Assembly: GCF_963665995.1 (NCBI RefSeq)
Contig: NZ_OY762512.1
Span: forward strand, 4,216,001 to 4,280,000
DNA from: Pleurocapsa sp. FMAR1
GTDB taxonomy: Bacteria; Cyanobacteriota; Cyanobacteriia; Cyanobacteriales; Xenococcaceae
Direction of reading: 5' to 3'
DNA length: 64,000 nucleotides
The notes under the pieces were generated by a model that was not told where the DNA came from, ran no database searches, and saw only the letters and a program-made list of their open reading frames with translations. Positions 36,279 through 44,032 of the stretch are shown in pieces (the first letter of the stretch is position 1; every line of letters begins with the position of its first letter). The translations under genes and the position numbers were made by a program.

Positions 36279-37037
36279 TTAATTCACTGTAAACCCACCA
36301 TCGATCGCCAAAGGTTGTCCAGTAATATAACTAGCAGCATCAGAGCAAAGAAAAACCACAGTCTGAGCGATTTCTGCTGCCCGTCCCATGCGCCCCATAG
36401 GAACCGTAGACGCTAAATCATCAGCCGTCCCATCCATCCCATCTGCCAGGCGATCGATCATATCAGTGGCGATAATGCCAGGATTGACTGCGTTAATCCG
36501 AATGCCTTGCTTGGCATAGTCGAGGGCTGCCGAGCGCGTCAGCCCCATGACTGCATGTTTACTAGCGATATAGGGAGACATTCCTGGAAAACCAATTAAA
36601 CCCCCCATTGAGGAGTTATTAACGATTACCCCAGCACCTTGGGACAGCATTTGTTGGATTTCATATTTCATACACAAAAAGAGTCCCCGCACATTGATTG
36701 ACATCAGTTTGTCAAACTCCTCGATCGGTTGTTCGTGCAGCGGTTTCTGGGGTGGATCGATACCTGCATTATTGAAAGCACAGTCGAGTCGTCCATAAGT
36801 CTCCACCGTCTTCTGTACTAATGCTTTGATATCTTCTTCTTCTGACGCATCGGAGCGCACAAATAAGCATTCAGCACCAGCATCGCGAATTAATCCAGCC
36901 GTTTCTTCTCCTTCTGGCTCGCGCCGACCTGAGAAAACAACTTTTGCCCCAGCCACTCCTAGGGCGATCGCGGTAGCTCTACCAATTCCCGATGTTCCTC
37001 CTGTAACTAAAGCTATTTTGTTTTCAAGTATCATCAT
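36279..37037 (-). CDS. SDR family oxidoreductase (glucose/3-oxoacyl reductase type)
   Basis: A 252-residue classical SDR with the cofactor motif TGGTSGIGRA near residues 13-22, NNAG, catalytic Ser in NNSSMGG, YIASK (Tyr-x3-Lys) and the C-terminal FLCSDAASYITGQPLAIDGGF. Substrate prediction is not possible beyond hydroxy/keto oxidoreduction with NAD(P). It is on the same strand as the CDF pseudogene, which lies 40 bases downstream. Confidence 0.9.
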   Translation of the reverse strand: MMILENKIALVTGGTSGIGRATAIALGVAGAKVVFSGRREPEGEETAGLIRDAGAECLFVRSDASEEEDIKALVQKTVETYGRLDCAFNNAGIDPPQKPLHEQPIEEFDKLMSINVRGLFLCMKYEIQQMLSQGAGVIVNNSSMGGLIGFPGMSPYIASKHAVMGLTRSAALDYAKQGIRINAVNPGIIATDMIDRLADGMDGTADDLASTVPMGRMGRAAEIAQTVVFLCSDAASYITGQPLAIDGGFTVN

Positions 37038-37177
37038 GTTGCTCTTTTTTTATCTATATTTCCTAGAGATTTATTTGTTGTTTAGATCGTAGTTTAGCGT
37101 CATTTTTCTCTTTTAATTAGAATAAATTTTAAGCTGGCTCGAAGCATTAGCCTGAAACGTATTTTTTATGCCAAAAT

Positions 37178-37519
37178 TTAAGTTTGCGGTCTGGATAAGG
37201 CTTGCAGTTGCTCCCAAGAATAATGGGCGAGAATTTCATTTTCTCCCTGAGCTTCTCCTAAAACTTCCATCGCCTTTTGTTCGAGTTGTTCTAGATCTTC
37301 TCCGACTACATCACTCATTGCACCGCCAACTACAGCACCAGCGATCGCACCTACTACAGCACCAGTTTTACCGCCGATTAATTTACTACCAATTGCAGCA
37401 CCAGCTACACCGCCACCAACCGCACCAATTCCTGTTTCCAAGGCATTATGCTTTGATTTCTGGGTAACTTCTGGTATTTTTTGCTCTTGCCGCTCTTTAT
37501 TCTTATTTTCTTCGTTCAT
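37178..37519 (-). CDS. Glycine-zipper protein
   Basis: A 113-residue protein starting at ATG 37519 with a good ribosome-binding site (AGGAGA, 6 bases). An acidic/basic N-terminus is followed by a glycine-zipper segment (GIGAVGGGVAGAAIGSKLIGGKTGAVVGAIAGAVVGGAM) likely to insert in membranes, and a short charged C-terminus. Such proteins are often stress-related. The frame stays open to 37666 but that part reads through a GC-rich repeat and is not coding. Function unknown. Confidence 0.72.
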   Translation of the reverse strand: MNEENKNKERQEQKIPEVTQKSKHNALETGIGAVGGGVAGAAIGSKLIGGKTGAVVGAIAGAVVGGAMSDVVGEDLEQLEQKAMEVLGEAQGENEILAHYSWEQLQALSRPQT

Positions 37520-37582
37520 TGTTGTTCTCCTATACTTATTAATTATTACTTCCTTCTTACGAAGTTTGCTCGCCCTCGACAA

Positions 37583-37680
37583 CCAAGGGGTACCCCCCGC
37601 AGGTACCTCAACGGGGGGAACCCCCGCAACGCACGGCGGCTTTTGAGACAGAGTACTCTTTCTCAAAACGCGCCTTAACT
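37583..37680. repeat. GC-rich repeat element containing copy 2 of the 21-base repeat
   Basis: 37583-37603 equals the 21-mer at 29718-29738. It is followed by further short palindromes (CGGGGGGAACCCCCG and a GAGTACTC dyad) and high GC in an AT-rich setting, typical of a cyanobacterial intergenic repeat. Confidence 0.55.
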
Positions 37681-37692
37681 TCGCGCTACTTC

Positions 37693-39306
37693 TTACTTCC
37701 TACTTATCACTTCCCCCAACCCAGCAAGGTCAGGCACTCCCATACGTTCTTTTAAATGCTCTGCTACGCGAATGGCATTGGCAATAATAGTTAAAGTGGG
37801 ATTTACTCCAGAGTGGGAAGGAAAGAAACTACCATCGACTACATAGAGGTTGTCTACATCATGAGTACGGCAGTTGATGTCTAAAACAGAAGTTTGGGGA
37901 TCTACGCCAAAGCGACAAGTACCGCACTGATGAGCTACCGCCGACAGTGGTAAATAGTTGCGGGGATAAATACCAAAGGGAATAACGTGCTTGGTGCTGC
38001 GCTCTACTGCCTTGAGAATTGAAGTCCAGCGATAGATCAAGCGATCTCTGGCTTCCGTATTGTTAGGGGTATAGTCTAAATGCAGCTTACCATTTATCCA
38101 CTGCACGCGATTATTAGGAACGGGCAAATCTTCGGTTTGCAACCACCAGCCTGTAGTATGCTTTGCCATCACTTCTAAAACATTTTCTGGTGTCAACTTA
38201 ACGTAAGGAGCAAGCAGCGGTGGCGAATCGGCGGGCATCATGCCTGCTTTGACGTTGCCTGTATTCTGCACCATGCCCATGGGGTAAGGAAAATCAGGTT
38301 CGCCCCAGTAGTAGTCATTTAAACCGATAGTTTTTTGATGTACCGACTCGTTAGGCTCATCTTGCAGAGATACCATTGCGGTTGCCAAGTGTTTCATAAA
38401 GTTACGTCCTACTTGGTCGGAACTATTGGCTAGTCCGTTGGCATGGGAATCATTAGCCGAACGGAGTAACAAAGCAGATGAATTGATTGCACCACAGGAA
38501 ACGACTACCAAATCGGCAGAAAATAAATGTTTTTGCTCGCCAATTTTGGTTTCTACTGCCGTAATCTCTTGTCCAGACTCGCTCGTATGTAGCCTGACTA
38601 CCTTAGCTCCCGTCAACAAGGTTAAATTAGAATGAGTCTGCGCTGGACGGACGCAGTTAACTTCAGCATCGCCTTTAGCGTGAACCAAACAAGGAAAACC
38701 ATCGCAGGTATCGCAACGAATACATTCAGATAAAGTTTTATCTACTTCATTGAGTTTTATTGCTACTGGTAAATGAAAAGGATAAAACCCTAACTGGCTG
38801 AGTTGGTCTACTATCCTCTGCATAAAAGGTTCTTGGCTAACTGGGGGATAAGGATAGTCAGCTTCGGCGGGTGGTTCGGTGGGGTCTTCTTTTCGTTTTC
38901 CGTGAACGTTGAAAAGTTTTTCAGCTTTAGTATAGTAGGGAGCAAAATCTGGGAACTTCAGCGGCCAAGCTGGAGAAATACCGCCTTTATGCTGTACCTC
39001 TTCAAAATCCCGCTCTCTTAAAGGCAATAGTGCAGCACCATAAACTTTAGTATTGCCACCTACCCAATAGCAGGTTTGGGGTTTAAAGGTTTTCCCTTCT
39101 TTGTTGCACCACTCCTCGTCAGTATAGTAGCGTTGCTTTTGATAGACTTCGGTAGGATTCCAGTTATCTTTTTCACGAGGTAAAAACTCGCCACGCTCTA
39201 GAAGCAAGATTTTTTTGCCTGTAGGTGCGAGTTCGTGAGCGACGGTACCTCCTCCCGCTCCCGTACCGATAATAATGATGTCGTAGTGTCGGTCTTTAAC
39301 GCTCAT
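37693..39306 (-). CDS. GMC family FAD-dependent oxidoreductase
   Basis: A 537-residue glucose-methanol-choline oxidoreductase. The N-terminal FAD-binding segment is DIIIIGTGAGGGTVAHELAPTG, followed by CYWVGGNTKVYGAALLPLRERDF. The cysteine-rich CIRCDTCDGFPC (about 200) is found in a subgroup of bacterial members. The C-terminal domain has AHQCGTCRFG and SGVNPTLTIIANAIRVAEHL with the usual His and Asn positions. The substrate is an alcohol or sugar and the electron acceptor is unknown. A possible tiny membrane ORF lies just upstream on the same strand. Confidence 0.9.
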   Translation of the reverse strand: MSVKDRHYDIIIIGTGAGGGTVAHELAPTGKKILLLERGEFLPREKDNWNPTEVYQKQRYYTDEEWCNKEGKTFKPQTCYWVGGNTKVYGAALLPLRERDFEEVQHKGGISPAWPLKFPDFAPYYTKAEKLFNVHGKRKEDPTEPPAEADYPYPPVSQEPFMQRIVDQLSQLGFYPFHLPVAIKLNEVDKTLSECIRCDTCDGFPCLVHAKGDAEVNCVRPAQTHSNLTLLTGAKVVRLHTSESGQEITAVETKIGEQKHLFSADLVVVSCGAINSSALLLRSANDSHANGLANSSDQVGRNFMKHLATAMVSLQDEPNESVHQKTIGLNDYYWGEPDFPYPMGMVQNTGNVKAGMMPADSPPLLAPYVKLTPENVLEVMAKHTTGWWLQTEDLPVPNNRVQWINGKLHLDYTPNNTEARDRLIYRWTSILKAVERSTKHVIPFGIYPRNYLPLSAVAHQCGTCRFGVDPQTSVLDINCRTHDVDNLYVVDGSFFPSHSGVNPTLTIIANAIRVAEHLKERMGVPDLAGLGEVISRK

Positions 39307-39370
39307 TTTTAATCTTTGTCAAATTGTTTGCTTTTTTATTGATTTGAAAGCTTTAAGTATCTTTTGGTTT

Positions 39371-39475
39371 TTAAGATGGAGAATTACGAATTAATATCTG
39401 AATCATAAATAAAGCACCAGATAGCAAAAAAGCATCGATCAAATAGGTTTCTATTAGCCAGTAAATCCATCTCAT
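39371..39475 (-). CDS. Possible 34-residue single-helix membrane protein
   Basis: A short frame, MRWIYWLIETYLIDAFLLSG then ALFMIQILIRNSPS, with a good ribosome-binding site (GAGGAAA, about 9 bases before the ATG). One hydrophobic helix is flanked by charged ends. It lies 64 bases upstream of the GMC oxidoreductase on the same strand and could encode a small accessory subunit or anchor. It is too short to judge from composition alone. Confidence 0.4.
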   Translation of the reverse strand: MRWIYWLIETYLIDAFLLSGALFMIQILIRNSPS

Positions 39476-39676
39476 TACCAATTTCCTCAGGTTACGCGCA
39501 GTGTAATCGCATTTACTATGCTTAGCGATTTACTTAATACGTTAGAGCGATCGCGTGTCAGAGTTATGTCATTGCCATCACGTTTTGGCGAAACTATTAT
39601 TTGATTATTAGAATTGGCTACTTTAAAAATACTAAATGATTATCGAGAAAAATGCAGAGTCCTAGCGAAGGAGATA

Positions 39677-39748
39677 ATGACAATCTCTAATTATTCTGGA
39701 AAAAAGTTTGTTAGTTTCTCTTTCTGGTCGAATAGTATTGTATCTTGA
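39677..39748 (+). CDS. Possible 23-residue leader ORF before the aspartase/fumarase gene
   Basis: ATG 39677 is preceded by GAAGGAGATA, the strongest ribosome-binding site in this gap, and runs 23 codons (MTISNYSGKKFVSFSFWSNS then IVS) to TGA 39746-39748, 36 bases before the enzyme start. It might be a leader peptide or translational enhancer. The spacing of 3 bases to the ATG is short, so support is weak. Confidence 0.25.
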   Translation: MTISNYSGKKFVSFSFWSNSIVS

Positions 39749-39784
39749 GTTTTGGGACAAGATCTGGAAATATCTGTAGGAAAG

Positions 39785-41185
39785 ATGACAAACAACTATC
39801 GCACCGAAAAAGACTCCATGGGGTCAAAGGAAATACCCTCTAACGTATATTATGGTATTCAGACTTTAAGAGCTACAGAGAATTTTCCGATTAGCGGTAT
39901 CAAACCTTTGGCAACTTATGTAGATGCCTGCATCCTGATTAAAAAAGCTACAGCGATCGCCAATGGAGAATTAGGCTGTATAGACTCAGAAATTAGTCAG
40001 GCAATTGTCAAAGCTGCGGATGAAGTTTTAGAGGGAAGTCTGCGAGATCAGTTTGTGGTCGATGTCTATCAAGCTGGGGCGGGAACATCTCATCACATGA
40101 ACGTCAACGAAGTCTTGGCTAATCGAGCTTTAGAAATACTGGGAGATGAGAAAGGTAACTACAAGAAAATTAGTCCTAACGATCACGTTAATTATGGTCA
40201 GTCTACCAATGATGTAATTCCTACAGCGATCAGGGTTGGAGCATTGTTAGCTTTAGACAAAACTCTTTATCCTGCTTTAGATAGTGCGATCGCCGCAGTT
40301 GAGCAAAAGGCGATAGAATTCCAGGATATTGTTAAATCTGGTCGCACCCATATGCAGGATGCTGTACCTGTGCGTTTAGGAGCAGGATTTCAAGCCTGGG
40401 GGCAAATTTTACAAGACCATAAGGGGAGAATTGAAGCTGCTGCTGGCGATCTGTATAGCTTAGGCTTGGGCGGTAGTGCTACAGGCACAGGATTAAATAC
40501 CCATCCTCAATATCGTCATCGTGCAGCCGAATTGCTAGGAGAATTTATTGGCAAACCGCTACAGCCCGCCCCGCAGCTAATGGCAGCCATGCAAAGCATG
40601 AGTCCTTTTGTAAACGTCTCAGGGAGTTTACGTAATTTAGCACAAGATTTAGTCAAGATTTCCCATGATTTGCGTCTGATGGATTCAGGTCCACAAACAG
40701 GATTTAAAGAAATTCAGCTACCCGCTGTGCAGCCAGGCTCATCAATTATGCCAGGAAAATATAACCCTGTAATGGCGGAAATGACCTCAATGGTCTGTTT
40801 TCAAGTGATGGGCTACGATACGGCGATCGCTTTTGCAGCCCAGGCAGGACAGTTAGAATTAAACGTGATGATGCCTCTGATCGCCTATGATTTAATTCAC
40901 AGCATCGAAATCTTAGGCAATACTATTGATAGCTTGAGTAAGCGTTGTTTGCTAGGCATTACTGCCCGTCGCGATCGCTGCTTGGCTTATGCTGAAGGCA
41001 GTTTAGCTTTAGTTACGGCTCTTAATACTCATATTGGTTATCTAAAAGCAGCAGATGTAGCCAAAAAGTCTTTAGCCACTGGAAAATCTATCAGAGCGAT
41101 CGTTTTAGAGGCAGGTTTAATGGACGAAAATCAATTAGCAGCAGTCTTAGATTTAGGTAAAATGAGCAATTTGCCAGAATCTTGA
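39785..41185 (+). CDS. aspA: Aspartate ammonia-lyase / class II fumarase family enzyme
   Basis: A 466-residue member of the aspartase-fumarase superfamily. The N-terminus (DSMGSKEIPSNVYYGIQTLRATENFPISG) with YGIQTLRA matches aspartases better than fumarases, as does PNDHVNYGQSTNDVIPTA. The catalytic loop GSSIMPGKYNPV is near residues 318-329, and GAGTSHHMNVNEV replaces the common GAGTSTNMN. It interconverts aspartate with fumarate and ammonia if aspartase. ATG 39785 is preferred over TTG 39752. Fumarase activity cannot be excluded. Confidence 0.85.
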   Translation: MTNNYRTEKDSMGSKEIPSNVYYGIQTLRATENFPISGIKPLATYVDACILIKKATAIANGELGCIDSEISQAIVKAADEVLEGSLRDQFVVDVYQAGAGTSHHMNVNEVLANRALEILGDEKGNYKKISPNDHVNYGQSTNDVIPTAIRVGALLALDKTLYPALDSAIAAVEQKAIEFQDIVKSGRTHMQDAVPVRLGAGFQAWGQILQDHKGRIEAAAGDLYSLGLGGSATGTGLNTHPQYRHRAAELLGEFIGKPLQPAPQLMAAMQSMSPFVNVSGSLRNLAQDLVKISHDLRLMDSGPQTGFKEIQLPAVQPGSSIMPGKYNPVMAEMTSMVCFQVMGYDTAIAFAAQAGQLELNVMMPLIAYDLIHSIEILGNTIDSLSKRCLLGITARRDRCLAYAEGSLALVTALNTHIGYLKAADVAKKSLATGKSIRAIVLEAGLMDENQLAAVLDLGKMSNLPES

Positions 41186-41304
41186 TAAGATTTTGAAATA
41201 AAATTTATCTAGCACTATTCAACAAAGTAAGTTGCTATATTAATTAAGTCTTATTGCCTAAAATTTATAAATATTGGTTTTTGGTTAATAGTTTCTATTA
41301 CCCT

Positions 41305-41561
41305 AGGACTTACGCAGTTTAAAGAGTTTTGCCCCCCTAGCCCCCCAAATCTGGGGGAACAAGAATTAAAAGTCCCCCACTCGCGCATTTCCAAGCCAGT
41401 CCGTTGCGGGTCTGTGACCCGAGTTACGGAACTGGCGTTTGCGCCTGACGGCGACGCGGTGAGACAGTTGCGGTGGACGGGTTCCCCGGCATAAGCAAAC
41501 TGTCGAACCCTTTAGGGGGTCGCTCGTCTTGGGGGATTTAGGGGGCGAGTGCGTAAGTCCT
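41305..41561. mobile_element. MITE-like element with 12-bp terminal inverted repeats
   Basis: The ends AGGACTTACGCA (41305-41316) and TGCGTAAGTCCT (41550-41561) are perfect inverted repeats bounded by TA on both sides, as for Tc1/IS630-type non-autonomous elements. Just inside are C-rich and G-rich tracts (CCCCCCTAGCCCCCC; GGGGGATTTAGGGGG). The centre (about 41385-41520) is a different GC-rich palindromic block, apparently nested. No transposase is encoded, and open frames crossing it are not genes. Confidence 0.75.
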
Positions 41562-41612
41562 ATACCCATGCTTCAATTTTTAACCAATTATAGCTATACA
41601 AATTATAAAATA

Positions 41613-41831
41613 ATGTCAAAATCAACTATTTGGGTAAACGAACAGATCGATCCAGGTGGGCTAATCCATGCTTGTATTGCCTGTCAAAATAAAGATGCAG
41701 CAGAAAATTGTCATCAAAATTGGCAAAATGATCTGACTGAAGAACAAAAGCAAAACGGCTGGATTGCCAGTCTGCGTACAGTTGATTCTTGGGATGATGT
41801 TCCTGTAAATGCTTTGAAATTAAGCTTTTAG
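41613..41831 (+). CDS. Small conserved-looking protein with Cys pair
   Basis: A 72-residue protein from ATG 41613 (MSKSTIWVNEQIDPGG...). It contains HACIACQNKDAAENCHQNW with three cysteines that could bind metal or form disulfides, and ends in SLRTVDSWDDVPVNALKLSF. There is no membrane segment. The frame is open further upstream only because it crosses the MITE. I do not recognise a named family. Confidence 0.6.
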   Translation: MSKSTIWVNEQIDPGGLIHACIACQNKDAAENCHQNWQNDLTEEQKQNGWIASLRTVDSWDDVPVNALKLSF

Positions 41832-41843
41832 TATAGTTAGCCA

Positions 41844-41908
41844 GTCAGAGATTACTCTGTCCGTTTAGGACGAAGCGAAGGACAGCATTCTGCGGTCAGA
41901 GATTACTC
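41844..41908. repeat. Direct repeat GTCAGAGATTACTC
   Basis: Two exact 14-base copies at 41844-41857 and 41895-41908 flank a segment with the dyad CTGTCC/GGACAG. They lie upstream of the Crp-family gene. Repeat or operator function is undecided. Confidence 0.55.
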
Positions 41909-41938
41909 AGAAAAGCCTGAAAAGTATGTTTTATTTTT

Positions 41939-41977
41939 TTACGATCGTAACTCAACTTTGTTGAGTTACGATCGTAA
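41939..41977. promoter_or_regulatory. Perfect 17-bp inverted repeat upstream of the Crp-family gene
   Basis: The arms 41939-41955 and 41961-41977 are exact reverse complements around a 5-base loop, and each contains the self-complementary ACGATCGT. It is not followed by a T run on either strand, so it is not an ordinary terminator. It lies about 100 bases before the regulator start and could be an operator or an mRNA structure. Confidence 0.45.
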
Positions 41978-42076
41978 TGCTTATAAAATTTGGCGACATA
42001 GGAATTTAAACATAGGTTTCCTTTTTGTGCCGTTAGCTTTTTTAGCAGCAGCACAAATTAATAAAGAGGTTTTTCT

Positions 42077-42775
42077 TTGTCACAAAACCATTCGCATTCG
42101 GCTAATCGTCTTCTGGCTGCCTTGCCAGAAATTGAATACCAGCGTTTAGAGCCTTACTTAACTCCTGCTTCTATGACTTTGGGAACTGTTTTATACGAAG
42201 CTTCAGAAAAGATTGAAACCGTTTACTTCCCCAATACCGCGTTGATTTCTGTGGTTAACATTCTCAGCGACGGTCTGACTACCGAAATTGGTATAATCGG
42301 CGGGACGGGAATTGTTGGTCTTCCAGTTATTCTCAGCAATGGTTATAGTGCCAACCGTGCCATAGTTCAAGTACCAGATCATGCTCTGAAGATTTCTGCT
42401 ATCGTTTTAAAACGGGAGTTTGACCGAGGAGAAGAGTTGCAAAGGGTGTTGCTTAACTACACCCAGACTAGATTAAATGAGACTGCCCAAATAGCAGTTT
42501 GTAACCGTCATCATACAATAGAAGAGCGTCTGGCTCGTTGGCTGCTGACGGTTCAGGATTTAACTCAATCTAATGAATTGCCTCTGACTCAGGAATTTAT
42601 TAGTAATATGCTAGGAGTTCGTCGTTCGGGCGTAACCATAGCCGCAGGTATTCTTCAATCAGCAGGATTGATTCGTTATTCTCGTGGCAAAATTACTATT
42701 TTAACTCGGTCTGCTTTAGAAAATTCTGCTTGCGAATGCTATGGGCTGTTTCGTGATAACTTTTATCGAGAATAA
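42077..42775 (+). CDS. Crp/Fnr family transcriptional regulator
   Basis: A 232-residue regulator. The N-terminal cyclic-nucleotide-binding-like barrel (LEPYLTPASMTLGTVLYEASEKIETVYFPNTALISVV) lacks a canonical cAMP-binding cassette, so the effector is unclear. The C-terminal winged helix is TQEFISNMLGVRRSGVTIAAGILQSAGLIRYSRGKITI, followed by ENSACECYG. The TTG start at 42077 is supported by AGAGG seven bases before it and by absence of a better ATG. It lies about 1.3 kb upstream of the rhodopsin gene, in between being a gene on the other strand. Confidence 0.87.
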   Translation: MSQNHSHSANRLLAALPEIEYQRLEPYLTPASMTLGTVLYEASEKIETVYFPNTALISVVNILSDGLTTEIGIIGGTGIVGLPVILSNGYSANRAIVQVPDHALKISAIVLKREFDRGEELQRVLLNYTQTRLNETAQIAVCNRHHTIEERLARWLLTVQDLTQSNELPLTQEFISNMLGVRRSGVTIAAGILQSAGLIRYSRGKITILTRSALENSACECYGLFRDNFYRE

Positions 42776-42777
42776 GT

Positions 42778-43401
42778 TTATTGTTGTTTAATTTCCTGGG
42801 TAGTATTATCGTTAATTGATTGTTGGTTCATTGAAGAATAAGAAACCATACTAAATAACAAGATAGTTCCCGATATCAAAGCTGTACCTATAGCTAATTT
42901 TTTTGAATATTTATAGTTAGCTATTTTTTGCCATAAACTCTGAGAGCGGAAGTTTTTATGTGATGGGATATTATCATGCTGGGAGCTTTGGTCTTTTCTT
43001 TCAAGTAATCTATAAATTCGTTCTGGGGTAAAGCCACCAATTCTTTCTTCTTGCACGGCTTCTAGCCTTTCTTTTAAAACAATTATATTTTTGAGCTTAG
43101 ATTCAAAAGTAGTTAGGTAAACAAATATTCCCTCTAAATCGTCCACTAAAAAATCTAATTTAATATCTGTTTCTTTAATTGGCGATGGCAAAATAGAATT
43201 TTGTGAATCATAGAAGTTTGTTTGAGATGATTGGAGTTTCAAAAACTCCAACTGCTGCTTTAAACTATCTAGTTCTGTAGGAAGTGCGCTTAACTTATTT
43301 TTGCTTTTGTCAATCTCTTCTATTAAGGGAATATACATTTCTACAATAGAAATCAAATTTACTATTTGACGCTGAAGATCTTGATGACGAATTTTTTTCA
43401 T
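42778..43401 (-). CDS. Coiled-coil protein with C-terminal membrane anchor
   Basis: A 207-residue protein. Residues 1-125 are mainly coiled coil (QRQIVNLISIVEMYIPLIEEIDKSKNKL...), a linker follows, and one membrane helix is near 168-187 (LAIGTALISGTILLFSMVSY). The topology suggests a cytoplasmic domain anchored in the membrane. It is not recognised as a named family. It converges with the Crp-family gene (two bases between stops) and is divergent from the rhodopsin gene. Confidence 0.6.
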   Translation of the reverse strand: MKKIRHQDLQRQIVNLISIVEMYIPLIEEIDKSKNKLSALPTELDSLKQQLEFLKLQSSQTNFYDSQNSILPSPIKETDIKLDFLVDDLEGIFVYLTTFESKLKNIIVLKERLEAVQEERIGGFTPERIYRLLERKDQSSQHDNIPSHKNFRSQSLWQKIANYKYSKKLAIGTALISGTILLFSMVSYSSMNQQSINDNTTQEIKQQ

Positions 43402-44032
43402 TGAATTGTTATTAAAAATTTAAAACTAAATAAATAATTGTTAGCGATAAGACTAAAGTTGTATTTGGCGATCGCAAAATGAATAAAAGAGACATTAAGT
43501 AGCGCACGATTAGTTGAAATGTCTCCTTGAAGCCAAATCATTGAGAATGCTCGGTAGATGATCTTTCTGGATGAACATGACCTTTGGTAGTATCCGCTTG
43601 TGAACTACCCGAATCATAATTATTTACCAATCTCTGCTTCTATTAGCTTATTTAGAAGTAGAAAACAATTTCATCAGTCTAAAGTTATAGATAATTATTA
43701 CTAACTATAAGCTATTAAAGATTTAACTTTATATTTATGTTTGAAATCGTACAGAAACTATTTTTAAAAACAAATATTTTGCTCCAATATTTTTTAATTT
43801 TTTGTTTACAAATTTACATATAATTTTGACTGTTATATCTGTCTAAAGAAAGAAGAATAATTCGCAGATTAGAAATTAACTTAAAAAGTAATCTAGCTTG
43901 TGAACTTAGGTTCATTGAGAGGCGATAAATACAATCTATCTAGAAGATGAGTATAAAATTTCAAACATCTTGAAGACGATTGAAACCAATTTTTGAAGTT
44001 GAAGTAAAAGTTGAAAAAATAGGAGGAAAATA
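43402..44032. other. Long intergenic region upstream of the rhodopsin gene
   Basis: About 630 bases, AT-rich, with no convincing gene. A 30-codon minus-strand frame from a TTG (43630 to 43538) has a hydrophilic, protein-like composition (NNYDSGSSQADTTKGHVHPE) and might be a gene remnant. The last part must hold the rhodopsin promoter and a long leader. A strong ribosome-binding site (AGGAGG) stands just before the rhodopsin ATG. No regulator site is identifiable by eye. Confidence 0.5.

Noticed and set aside
37520-37666. N-terminal extension of the glycine-zipper gene
   Set aside because: The extension reads through a GC-rich repeat. The ATG at 37519 has a good ribosome-binding site.
41366-41569. 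Minus-strand open frame inside the MITE at 41305
   Set aside because: It lies wholly inside repeat DNA and its composition is that of the palindromic block.
43538-43630. 30-codon minus-strand frame before the rhodopsin gene
   Set aside because: TTG start, very short and no homology recognised. It could only be a remnant, so not called as a gene.
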